Of a DNA stretch of 8,223 nucleotides, positions 1-6,162 are shown one piece after another (within the stretch, counting starts at the first letter, position 1; every line of letters starts with the position of its first letter). The DNA is taken from contig JODI01000168.1 in assembly GCA_000720805.1 (NCBI GenBank), positions 1 to 8,223 on the forward strand, in the 5' to 3' direction. Under the pieces are notes generated by a model. That model was not told the DNA's origin, searched no databases, and worked only from the letters and a program-made list of their open reading frames with translations. This DNA is from Streptomyces violaceoruber (GTDB lineage: Bacteria > Actinomycetota > Actinomycetes > Streptomycetales > Streptomycetaceae). The position numbers and the translations under genes are program-made.

Positions 1-953
1 TGTTCTGTCCCGGGAGGTTGTGGACGGTGACAGGGCTCACGGCTGACCGATCTTGAAATGGGTGAGGGCCTTCTGGCTCGGTGTGGATTGCGAGATCTGC
101 ACCGGCGACCAGAAAGGCCCTCATGCCTCACCGTAATGCACCGCTGACCGAGACCGGACGCCTGCGCCTGGCCCGCTGCGTCGTGGACGATGAATGGCCG
201 CTGCGACGGGCCGCCGAACGCTTCCAGGTCTGCGTGAGCACCGCCCAGCGGTGGGCCGACCGCTACCGGCTGTACGGCGAGGCGGGCATGGCCGACCGCT
301 CCAGCCGCCCGCACACCAGCCCGCGGCGGACCCCGACCCGCACCGAGCGGCGCATCATCAAGGTGCGCGTGCTGCGCCGGTGGGGACCGGCCCGCATCGC
401 GCACCTGCTGCGGCTCGTCCCGTCCACCGTGCACCGCGTCCTGGCCCGCTACGGCCTGGCCCGCCTCACCCACCTTGACCGGGCCACCGGCCGGGTCATC
501 CGCCGCTACGAACGCGAACGCCCCGGCGAGCTGGTCCACGTCGACATCAAGAAGCTCGGCAACATCCCCGACGGCGGCGGCCACAAGGCCCTCGGCCGGG
601 CTGCAGGCCGCAAAAACCGCTCGAACGCCGGCTACAGCTACCTGCACACCGCCGTCGACGACCACTCCCGCCTCGCCTACAGCGAGATCCACACCGACGA
701 GAAGAAGGAGACCGCCACCGGTTTCTGGACCCGCGCCCACGCCTACTTCACCCAGGCCGGGATCACCGTCGAACGCGTCCTGACCGACAACGGCTCCTGC
801 TACCGCTCACGCGACTGGCGCGACCTGCTCACCGCCGCCGACATCGCCCACAAGCGAACCCGGCCCTACCGGCCCCAGACCAACGGCAAGGTCGAACGCT
901 TCAACCGCACCCTGCTCGACGAATGGGCCTACGCCCGCCCCTACCGCTCAGAG
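1..953 (+). mobile_element. IS481-family insertion sequence, left-end fragment truncated on the right
   Basis: The fragment begins with TGT at the first base, as IS481-family terminal repeats usually do, followed by about 120 bp of leader and a DDE transposase gene. The similarity to the transposase stops after codon 277 (about base 953), where the sequence runs into a decarboxylase-family gene on the other strand. The C-terminal part of the transposase and the right inverted repeat are absent, so this copy should not transpose by itself. The left boundary at base 1 cannot be proved because the window starts there and no right repeat is available to define the ends. Whether the truncation came from a deletion or from an assembly join cannot be decided from the sequence. 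Confidence 0.8.
63..123 (+). promoter_or_regulatory. Stem-loop covering the transposase ribosome binding site and start
   Basis: Bases 63-70 (TGAGGGCC) pair with 116-123 (GGCCCTCA), and 71-76 (TTCTGG) pair with 109-114 (CCAGAA). This gives a 14-bp stem with one bulged A at about 115. Inside the loop, 79-83 (CGGTG) can also pair with 100-104 (CACCG). The right arm contains the AGAAAGG ribosome binding site (111-117) and reaches the A of the ATG at 123. A transcript entering from outside the element would therefore fold the translation start into a stem, while one starting inside the loop would not. Start-site sequestration against read-through transcription is known for other insertion sequences such as IS10 and IS50. 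Its operation here is inference. Confidence 0.55.
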
Positions 954-1028
954 CAGCCCAGGAACCTCTCCCCGGACGGGTCGACGTCCACCCCGAGCCC
1001 GTTCATGAGGCCCGCCAGCATGACGTAG
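123..1028 (+). pseudogene. IS481-family DDE transposase, C-terminally truncated
   Basis: This is a cut-and-paste type transposase that would bind the IS ends and catalyse strand transfer. From the ATG at 123 the product is 301 aa. Residues about 10-115 form the N-terminal helix-turn-helix region (an AAERF..STAQRWADRY segment and a second HTH around 85-110). The integrase-like core follows, with the catalytic triad visible as D141 (LVHVDIKKLG), D222 (LTDNGS) and E258 (NGKVERFN). D222 and E258 are 35 residues apart, the classic DD(35)E spacing. The family-like sequence ends at YRSE (residue 277). The last 24 residues are read from the antisense strand of the neighbouring decarboxylase gene, and the usual C-terminal segment is missing. 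An in-frame GTG at 81 lies inside the leader hairpin, so the ATG at 123 with AGAAAGG five bases upstream is preferred. The truncated protein keeps all catalytic residues but is probably non-functional, and it has no complete element to move. Confidence 0.85.
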
Positions 1029-1471
1029 TAGCCGACCGTCGTGGTCAGCTCGACGACCTGCCGGTCGGTGAAGGCGGCACGCAGCGCGCCCAAGGTGTCC
1101 TCGGCGAGGGTGTGCCGGGACACCAGTTCGTACACGGCGGTCACGGCCGCCGACTCAGCCACGTCGAACTGCGGGCCGCTCGCCCGTCGTTCCTCGACCG
1201 CCGTGAGCTGCTCCGGCGTCACTCCCGCGGCCAGGGCGATCGGGCGGTGCTGGACGGCCTCGTACGCGCATCCCGTACCGGCCGCCACCGCCATGATCAC
1301 CAGCTCGCGCAGCCGGACCGGAAGCGTGGAGGCGCCGAGCACGGCCAGGCCCAGGTCGATCGCCGGGCCGGTCAGCGGTGGGGCGTGGGAGAGCATGCGG
1401 AAGGCGTTGAGCGGCACCGGGAGCTTCGCGACGGCGTCGGCGGGACGCTCCGGATAGGGGATACGGGCCAT
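941..1471 (-). CDS. Carboxymuconolactone decarboxylase (CMD/AhpD-like) family protein, 3' end altered by IS junction
   Basis: The product is 176 aa, soluble, with one CMD (PF02627-type) domain at about residues 40-125. The signature helix reads RELVIMAVAAGTGCAYEAVQHRPIA, with E56, C68, E71 and H75, followed by an AGVTPEQL turn. True AhpD peroxidases carry a CxxC pair. Here the second Cys is replaced by Glu (C68-A-Y-E71), so classical alkylhydroperoxidase activity is unlikely and the substrate is unknown. The ATG at 1471 is chosen because GAGGGG lies about six bases upstream and MARIPYPERP is a family-like N-terminus. An open frame continues up to 1609 but only as a low-complexity Ser/Pro run read from tandem repeats. 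The final residues (about CSER) and the TAG stop at 941-943 lie in IS481 DNA, so a few native C-terminal residues have been replaced. The catalytic region is intact and the protein may still work. Its natural terminator has been lost. Confidence 0.8.
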   Translation of the reverse strand: MARIPYPERPADAVAKLPVPLNAFRMLSHAPPLTGPAIDLGLAVLGASTLPVRLRELVIMAVAAGTGCAYEAVQHRPIALAAGVTPEQLTAVEERRASGPQFDVAESAAVTAVYELVSRHTLAEDTLGALRAAFTDRQVVELTTTVGYYVMLAGLMNGLGVDVDPSGERFLGCSER

Positions 1472-1498
1472 GGACCCCTCGCTGTGGAAGACGAGAAA

Positions 1499-1568
1499 GG
1501 AGGATGACGAAGGGGACGGTGACGAAGAGGAAGGCAACGAGGACGGTGACGAAGAGGACGGTGACGAA
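1499..1568 (-). repeat. Tandem array of about 15-bp units, strand-asymmetric (polypurine on +)
   Basis: Read on the minus strand, the array has five consecutive units. Two identical copies of TTCGTCACCGTCCTC (1568-1554, 1553-1539) are followed by a degenerate 12-mer (1538-1527), then TTCGTCACCGTCCCC (1526-1512) and TTCGTCATCCTCC (1511-1499). The + strand is almost all purine (GGACGGTGACGAAGAGGA and relatives). The array lies just upstream of the decarboxylase-family gene, in its likely 5' untranslated region. It probably arose by replication slippage. A role in control is possible but not shown. Confidence 0.8.
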
Positions 1569-1591
1569 CTGGTGAGCGTAGTCACTGCCTG

Positions 1592-1642
1592 GTCACTCCC
1601 GGAAGTCACTTCCCGAAGTCAGTCCCGAAGTCACTCCCGGAA
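1592..1642 (-). repeat. Tandem array of four 12/13-bp units spanning the DUF4240 stop codon
   Basis: Read on the minus strand, the units are TTCCGGGAGTGAC (1642-1630), TTCGGGACTGAC (1629-1618), TTCGGGAAGTGAC (1617-1605) and TTCCGGGAGTGAC (1604-1592). The first and last are identical, and a shorter partial match (CAGGCAGTGAC) follows at 1591-1581. The first unit encodes the last codons and the TGA stop of the DUF4240 gene, so the 3' end of that gene appears to have been copied downstream. No convincing hairpin forms, so I do not call this a terminator. Confidence 0.8.
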
Positions 1643-2149
1643 CCGGGCCCACAGCTTGGGGTAGCGCTCCGCGAGCACCCGCTCGTTCTCGAAGTCGACG
1701 GGGGTCCCGGCCGGCTCGGAGGCCGCGGGCGGGATGCCCAGGTCGGGGGCGACGACGCCGGTGAGCTGCTCGTAGGCCTCGTCCGCGGCGTAGCCGAGGT
1801 CCTCGCCGTCGCCGTCGAGCTCCTCGTCGAAGTCGTCCAGGAGGTCGGCCAGAGAGTCCGGGTCGTGCACGGCACCCTCGTAGACCTCGCGGCCCTGGCC
1901 GATCAGCCAGCACCGGAAGAAGTCGAAGGCGTCGTCGCTCGCCCCGTCCAGCAGGACCCAGGCGGCGCCCCACAGGTCCCAGGTGTACGCGCGGTTGTAG
2001 CGGGCCTCGAAGTGACGGGCGAAGTCCAGCACCATCTCCGGGTCCAGCTGGAGCAGCCGGTCCACGAGCAGGTCCGCCTGCTCCTCGGGGTCGCCCTCGG
2101 CGGCCTCGCGGCTGGCGTCCACCAGCTCCCAGAACTCCGTCTCGTCCAT
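1631..2149 (-). CDS. DUF4240-type protein of unknown function
   Basis: This is a small acidic soluble protein of 172 aa with no signal peptide or membrane segment. It begins MDETEFWELVDASR. The central part contains the tryptophan-rich WDLWGAAWVLLDGASDDAF stretch (about residues 57-75) and FFRCWLIGQGREVYEGAV, which matches the DUF4240 family pattern as I remember it. The C-terminal third is Asp/Glu-rich and ends in a short FENERVLAERYPKLWARFRE tail. Its biochemical role is unknown. The ATG at 2149 is the start that gives the family-like N-terminus. The upstream site is weak (GGACC, with an adjacent in-frame GTG). It begins 56 bp after the WYL regulator stop on the same strand, so the two are probably one transcript. 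The family assignment rests on motif recall, not a search. Confidence 0.75.
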   Translation of the reverse strand: MDETEFWELVDASREAAEGDPEEQADLLVDRLLQLDPEMVLDFARHFEARYNRAYTWDLWGAAWVLLDGASDDAFDFFRCWLIGQGREVYEGAVHDPDSLADLLDDFDEELDGDGEDLGYAADEAYEQLTGVVAPDLGIPPAASEPAGTPVDFENERVLAERYPKLWARFRE

Positions 2150-2205
2150 CACGGGTCCAGCATCGGCCCTGGACGGGTGGGGCGCACGTGGAGTGAGACG
2201 GATTG

Positions 2206-3180
2206 TTATGTCCCGTACAGCGCGGCCAGACGCGCCGCGTCCCGTATGAAACGCGCCCGCAGACTCTCCGGCGCCAACACCTCCACCTCCGGCCCCAGCA
2301 TCGCGAGCTGGCTGTGGGCGACCTCCTCGGACTCCACCGGGAGGGTCACCGTCACCCACCCCTGCTCGTCCGGGGCGCCCGCGGCCTCCAGCGCCTCACG
2401 CGCGGACGGGGCGTCGACGGCGTGCGGCAGCGCCCGCACCCCGTCCCGGGACAGCCGTACGACGGCCTCGGCGCGCAGGATGGAGCGCGCGAACTGACCG
2501 GCCCGCTCCTCCCAGAAGCCCGGCAGGTCGAACTCCTCGTCCCGCGCGAACCGTTCCCCGCCCGTCTCCACCGCGGTGAACCGGTCGATCCGGTACACCC
2601 GGTGGGAGCCGTGCCCCGTCACCCGCGCGCACAGGTACCAGACCCCCGCCTTCAGCACCAGCCCGTACGGCTCCAGTTCACGTACGACCTCGCCCTCGCC
2701 GCGCGCGTAGCGCGCGGTGATCCGCCGGTCGTCCCACACCGCGTCGGCGACGGCGGGCAGCAGCTCGGGTGTCTTCGGCTCCCTGAACCAGCTCGGCGCG
2801 TCCAGGTGGAACCGCTGCGCCGCCGTACGCGAGGCGTCCCGCACCGACGGGAGCAGTGCCGCGGACACCTTCAGCCGGGCCGCCGAGGCCGCGTCCTGGA
2901 GCCCCATCTCCCGCAGCGCCCCCGGCACCCCGGACAGGAACAGCGCCTCGGCCTCGCCGCGGGCCAGCCCGGTCAGCCGGGTGCGGTATCCCCCGACCAG
3001 CCGGTACCCCCCGGCCCGCCCCCGGTCGGCGTACACCGGCACACCCGCCTCCGACAGCGCCTGCGCGTCCCGGGTGACGGTCCGCTCGGACACCTCCAGC
3101 TCCCGCGCCAGCTCGGCGGCGGTCATGGACGGCCGGGACTGGAGCAGCAGCACCATTTTGATCAGGCGGGCAGCACGCAT
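2206..3180 (-). CDS. WYL-domain helix-turn-helix transcriptional regulator (DeoR/HTH_11 type)
   Basis: This is a predicted cytoplasmic DNA-binding regulator of 324 aa. Residues 1-60 form a winged HTH (RLIKMVLLLQSRP, then TAAELARELEVSERTVTRDAQAL, then the wing GVPVYADRGRAGGYRL). The WYL domain covers about 140-215, with the diagnostic W181-Y182-L183 in LKAGVWYLCARV and the conserved YRIDRF strand at 196-201. A C-terminal WCX-like extension follows (about 235-320). WYL domains are thought to sense nucleic-acid or nucleotide ligands, and the ligand here is unknown. The ATG at 3180 matches the usual family start. A longer frame from a GTG at 3222 begins inside a terminator hairpin and is rejected. 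No clear Shine-Dalgarno sequence precedes the ATG, so a leaderless or weakly translated message is possible. It heads the group with the DUF4240 gene and perhaps the decarboxylase-family gene. Confidence 0.88.
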   Translation of the reverse strand: MRAARLIKMVLLLQSRPSMTAAELARELEVSERTVTRDAQALSEAGVPVYADRGRAGGYRLVGGYRTRLTGLARGEAEALFLSGVPGALREMGLQDAASAARLKVSAALLPSVRDASRTAAQRFHLDAPSWFREPKTPELLPAVADAVWDDRRITARYARGEGEVVRELEPYGLVLKAGVWYLCARVTGHGSHRVYRIDRFTAVETGGERFARDEEFDLPGFWEERAGQFARSILRAEAVVRLSRDGVRALPHAVDAPSAREALEAAGAPDEQGWVTVTLPVESEEVAHSQLAMLGPEVEVLAPESLRARFIRDAARLAALYGT

Positions 3181-3213
3181 ACGGCCATGATGCCGGGGTC
3201 CACTGACAACGAA

Positions 3214-3241
3214 GGGGGGCACGGCGAACGCCGTGCCCCCC
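3214..3241 (-). terminator. Hairpin terminator downstream of aceE
   Basis: A perfect 12-bp stem, GGGGGGCACGGC (3214-3225) with GCCGTGCCCCCC (3230-3241), closes a four-base loop (GAAC on the + strand). In the aceE direction it lies about 40 bases after the stop and is followed by CTTCGTTGT, so it has only a short T-rich tail, as is common in Streptomyces. It separates aceE from the WYL regulator, whose ATG is only about 33 bp further on. Confidence 0.85.
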
Positions 3242-3280
3242 TCAACACACGCTCAGCACAGGAGCGATGACCTGCAGGCC

Positions 3281-5992
3281 CTACAGGCCGTAGCGCTCCC
3301 GCGCCTCCTTCACGGCCGTCGCCTTGACCTCGCCGCGGCGGGCCAGCTGGGCCAGGGCGGCCACGACGACCGACTGCGCGTCGACGCCGAAGTGGCGGCG
3401 GGCCGCCTCACGGGTGTCCGAGAGGCCGAAGCCGTCGGCGCCCAGCGAGGAGTAGTCCTGCTCGACCCACTGCGCGATCTGGTCCGGGACCTGACGCATG
3501 TAGTCGGAGACCGCGAGCACCGGGCCCTCGGCACCCTGGAGCGCCCGACGGACGTACGGAATCCGCTCCTCGCCGCGCAGCAGACCCGCGTCGGCCTCCA
3601 GCGCGTCCCGGCGCAGCTCGGTCCAGGAGGTCGCGGACCACACGTCGGCGGCCACGCCCCACTCCTCGGCGAGCAGCTTCTGCGCCTCGAGCACCCAGTG
3701 GATCGCCGTGCCGGAGCCCAGCAGCTGGACGCGCGGGGCGTTGGCCACCGGGGCCAGGCCCGCCGACTCCGCCGTGTTGAAGCGGTACAGGCCCTTGACG
3801 ATGCCCTCGTCGATGCCGGGGACGGACGGCTTGGCCGGCTGCGGGACCGGCTCGTTGTAGACGGTCAGGTAGTAGAAGACGTTCTGGTCCTCACCCGGGG
3901 CCGCCTCGCCGTACATGCGGCGCAGACCGTCCTTCACGATGGCCGCGACCTCGTACGCGAACGCCGGGTCGTACGTCAGCGCGGCCGGGTTGGTCGCCGC
4001 GATGACGGGGGAGTGGCCGTCGGCGTGCTGGAGGCCCTCACCGGTCAGGGTGGTGCGGCCGGCCGTGGCGCCGACGAGGAAGCCGCGGCCGAGCTGGTCG
4101 CCGAGCTGCCACATCTGGTCGGCCGTGCGCTGCCAGCCGAACATCGAGTAGAAGATGTAGAACGGGATCATCGCCTCGCCGTGCGTCGCGTACGACGTCG
4201 AAGCGGCGATGAAGTCGGCCATCGAACCGGCCTCGGTGATCCCCTCGTTGAGGATCTGGCCGTTCTTGGCCTCCTTGTAGTACATCAGCTGGTCGCGGTC
4301 GACCGGCTCGTACGTCTGGCCCTTGGGGGAGTAGATCCCGAGGGAGGGGAAGAGGCTCTCCATGCCGAAGGTGCGCGCCTCGTCGGGGACGATCGGCACC
4401 CAGCGCCTGCCCGTCTCCTTGTCGCGGACCAGGTCCTTGATCAGGCGGACGAAGGCCATGGTCGTGGCGACGTTCTGCGAGCCGGAGCCCTTGTCGAAGG
4501 AGGCGAAGGCCTTCTCGGAAGGGGCGGGCAGGGGCGCGAGGGCGTGCGTGCGGCGGGCCGGGGCCGGACCGCCGAGGGCCGCGCGGCGCTCCTGGAGGTA
4601 GCGGACCTCGGGGGAGTCGGCGCCGGGGTGGCCGTAGGGCACGACACCGTCGACGAAGTCGCTGTCCTTGATCGGCAGGTCGAGGCGGTCGCGCATCGCC
4701 TTGAACTCGTCCACCGAGAGCTTCTTCATCTGGTGGTTGGCGTTCTTCGACGCGAAGCCCTCGCCGAGGGTGTGGCCCTTGACGGTCTGGGCCAGGATCA
4801 CGGTCGGCGCGCCCTTGTGCTCGACGGCCGCCTTGTACGCCGCGTACACCTTGCTCGCCTCGTGGCCACCGCGGGAGAGGTGGAAACACTCCAGGATCTT
4901 GTCGTCGCTCAGCAGCTTCGCCATCTCGACGAGGGCCGGGTCCGAGCCGAAGAAGTCCTGGCGGATGTAGGCCGCGTCACGCGTCTGGTACGTCTGCACC
5001 TGGGCGTCCGGCACCTCGCGCAGCCGGCGGACCAGCGCGCCCGTGGTGTCGAGCTGGAACAGCTCGTCCCAGGCCGAACCCCACAGCGTCTTGACGACGT
5101 TCCAGCCCGCGCCGCGGAACTGGGCCTCCAGCTCCTGCACGATCTTGAAGTTGGCGCGGACGGGGCCGTCGAGGCGCTGCAGGTTGCAGTTGATGACGAA
5201 GGTGAGGTTGTCGAGCTCCTCGCGGGCGGCGAGCGCGAGAGCCGCCGTCGACTCGGGCTCGTCCATCTCGCCGTCACCGAGGAACGCCCAGACGTGGGAC
5301 TGGGAGACGTCCTTGATGTCGCGGTTGGTGAGGTACCGGTTGAAGCGCGCCTGGTAGATCGCGGAGAGCGGGCCGAGACCCATCGACACCGTCGGGAACT
5401 CCCACAGCCAGGGCAGGCGCCGCGGGTGCGGGTACGACGGCAGGCCGTTGCCGCCCGCCTCCTGGCGGAAGTTGTCGAGGTGCTGCTCGGTCAGCCGGCC
5501 GTCGAGGAAGGCGCGGGCGTAGATACCGGGGGAGGCGTGGCCCTGGATGTAGAGCTGGTCACCCGAGCCGGGCGACTCCTGGGATTCCTTGCCCTTGAAG
5601 AAATGGTTGAAGCCCGTCTCGTAGAGCCAGGCCGCGGAGGCGAAGGTGGCGATGTGGCCGCCGACGCCGTGTTTCGCGCCCCGGGTCACCATCGCGGCCG
5701 CGTTCCAGCGGTTCCACGCGGTGATCCGGGCCTCCATCTCCGCGTCGCCGGGCACGCCCGGCTCGGCGGCGGTGGGGATGGTGTTGACGTAGTCCGTCTC
5801 GAGCAGCTTGGGCAGCGCGATGCCGTTGCCCTCGGCCCGCTCCAGCGTGCGCCGCATCAGGTACGCGGCACGGTGCGGCCCGGCCGCCTTGGCGACCGCG
5901 TCCAGCGAGGCCTGCCATTCGGCGGTCTCCTCCGGGTCCCGGTCCGGGAGCTGGTCGAGCGCGCTCGGCTGGATGGCGTGGGGGTCGGTCAT
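3281..5992 (-). CDS. aceE: Pyruvate dehydrogenase E1 component, homodimeric AceE type
   Basis: This is the thiamine-diphosphate enzyme that decarboxylates pyruvate and reductively acetylates the lipoyl groups of E2, feeding acetyl-CoA to the TCA cycle and polyketide or fatty-acid synthesis. At 903 aa it is full length for the family (about 890-910). The N-terminal transketolase-like domain has GGHIATFASAAWLYETGFNHFF (residues 111-132) and the ThDP/Mg motif GDGEMDEPE (239-247) leading to NCNLQRLDGPV (268-278). The middle pyrimidine-binding domain includes YVPIVPDEARTFGMESLF-like sequence, here VPIVPDEARTFGME, and the C-terminal domain ends in ERYGL. The ATG at 5992 is supported by GAGGAAG eight bases upstream. 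The open frame extends to 6139 but that part is promoter and leader. It is cytoplasmic and works with the E2 encoded two genes upstream. Its own promoter and candidate operators lie at 6095-6197, and a terminator follows at 3214-3241. No defects are seen. Confidence 0.97.
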   Translation of the reverse strand: MTDPHAIQPSALDQLPDRDPEETAEWQASLDAVAKAAGPHRAAYLMRRTLERAEGNGIALPKLLETDYVNTIPTAAEPGVPGDAEMEARITAWNRWNAAAMVTRGAKHGVGGHIATFASAAWLYETGFNHFFKGKESQESPGSGDQLYIQGHASPGIYARAFLDGRLTEQHLDNFRQEAGGNGLPSYPHPRRLPWLWEFPTVSMGLGPLSAIYQARFNRYLTNRDIKDVSQSHVWAFLGDGEMDEPESTAALALAAREELDNLTFVINCNLQRLDGPVRANFKIVQELEAQFRGAGWNVVKTLWGSAWDELFQLDTTGALVRRLREVPDAQVQTYQTRDAAYIRQDFFGSDPALVEMAKLLSDDKILECFHLSRGGHEASKVYAAYKAAVEHKGAPTVILAQTVKGHTLGEGFASKNANHQMKKLSVDEFKAMRDRLDLPIKDSDFVDGVVPYGHPGADSPEVRYLQERRAALGGPAPARRTHALAPLPAPSEKAFASFDKGSGSQNVATTMAFVRLIKDLVRDKETGRRWVPIVPDEARTFGMESLFPSLGIYSPKGQTYEPVDRDQLMYYKEAKNGQILNEGITEAGSMADFIAASTSYATHGEAMIPFYIFYSMFGWQRTADQMWQLGDQLGRGFLVGATAGRTTLTGEGLQHADGHSPVIAATNPAALTYDPAFAYEVAAIVKDGLRRMYGEAAPGEDQNVFYYLTVYNEPVPQPAKPSVPGIDEGIVKGLYRFNTAESAGLAPVANAPRVQLLGSGTAIHWVLEAQKLLAEEWGVAADVWSATSWTELRRDALEADAGLLRGEERIPYVRRALQGAEGPVLAVSDYMRQVPDQIAQWVEQDYSSLGADGFGLSDTREAARRHFGVDAQSVVVAALAQLARRGEVKATAVKEARERYGL

Positions 5993-6070
5993 GTCGCCGC
6001 CTTCCTCAGTCGAAGGGGGTTCCCTATGGGGTTGTCTGGGTGCCCTTGGTCTTTGGCAGGACAGGGCTGA

Positions 6071-6086
6071 GACCTCGGTGGAGGTC
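6071..6086 (-). other. Small hairpin near the 5' end of the aceE leader
   Basis: GACCTC (6071-6076) and GAGGTC (6081-6086) form a perfect 6-bp stem with a four-base loop, starting only a few bases after the predicted aceE transcription start (about 6088). It could stabilise the 5' end of the mRNA. It is too short to claim a riboswitch or attenuator, and the rest of the leader (5993-6070) shows only the GAGGAAG ribosome binding site. Confidence 0.4.
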
Positions 6087-6094
6087 CGTCGGTG

Positions 6095-6124
6095 ACTGTA
6101 ACTCCCTGATCGATGATCGATCAA
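6095..6124 (-). promoter_or_regulatory. Predicted aceE promoter (sigma-70/HrdB-like)
   Basis: On the minus strand, TTGATC (6124-6119) resembles a -35 box. TACAGT (6100-6095) fits the TANNNT -10 pattern, and the 18-bp spacing is within the normal range. Transcription would start near 6088, giving a leader of about 95 bases before the aceE ATG. It is the best-looking promoter in the 273-bp gap between the regulator and aceE. The call is by eye only. Confidence 0.5.
6107..6123. promoter_or_regulatory. 17-bp palindrome over the aceE -35 region, candidate operator
   Basis: TGATCGATGATCGATCA is a perfect palindrome around a single central base (6115). It covers most of the predicted -35 box and the upstream part of the spacer, a position where bound protein would block RNA polymerase. 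The length and symmetry suit a dimeric GntR/FadR-type regulator, and such a gene ends about 140 bp upstream. I do not see the classical GT-N3-AC core of FadR sites, so the identity of the binding protein is inference. Confidence 0.5.
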
Positions 6125-6142
6125 AGGGTTGAAGGGCAAAAC

Positions 6143-6158
6143 TTCTCGATTGCGAGAA
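6143..6158 (-). terminator. Weak hairpin with T-run, possible terminator of the GntR gene
   Basis: TTCTCG (6143-6148) and CGAGAA (6153-6158) pair around a four-base loop. Read on the minus strand the stem is followed by GTTTTG, which resembles a factor-independent terminator. It lies about 110 bases after the GntR stop and just upstream of the predicted aceE promoter, which is where a terminator would be expected. The stem is short and half A/T, so it could instead be a protein-binding inverted repeat. Confidence 0.35.
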
Positions 6159-6162
6159 AGTC

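Noticed and set aside
22..31. GGACGGTGAC shared between the IS left end and the 15-bp array
   Set aside because: Ten matching bases are weak evidence in GC-rich DNA, and the array matches are explained by its own periodicity, so no IS-derived origin is claimed.
1480..1571. Hydrophobic peptide (repeated FVTVL) in another minus-strand frame of the 15-bp array
   Set aside because: It looks like a membrane segment, but the frame has no start codon between the preceding stop (1593-1595) and the repeat. It is a by-product of the repeat sequence.
1472..1609. N-terminal Ser/Pro-rich extension of the decarboxylase-family protein
   Set aside because: It is encoded by tandem repeats, has no conserved character, and a clear GAGGGG site precedes the ATG at 1471.
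1470..1664. 64-aa acidic open frame on the + strand starting at the ATG inside CCATGG
   Set aside because: Its Asp/Glu run is simply the purine-rich tandem array being read, its ATG overlaps the decarboxylase-family start on the other strand, and it runs into the antisense of the DUF4240 gene. No good ribosome binding site was seen.
3181..3222. GTG start at 3222 for the WYL regulator
   Set aside because: It would lie within the perfect terminator hairpin and add 14 residues unlike the family N-terminus. The ATG at 3180 gives the usual HTH start.
2203..3270. 355-aa + strand open frame opposite the WYL regulator
   Set aside because: It is the antisense shadow of a gene with clear HTH and WYL motifs, with low-complexity Arg/Pro/Gly composition and no recognisable domain.
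3233..6070. 945-aa open frame on the + strand
   Set aside because: It is the exact antisense of aceE, has no family-like motifs and is rich in Arg, Gly and Val, as expected for the complementary frame of a high-GC gene. aceE on the minus strand has unmistakable motifs.
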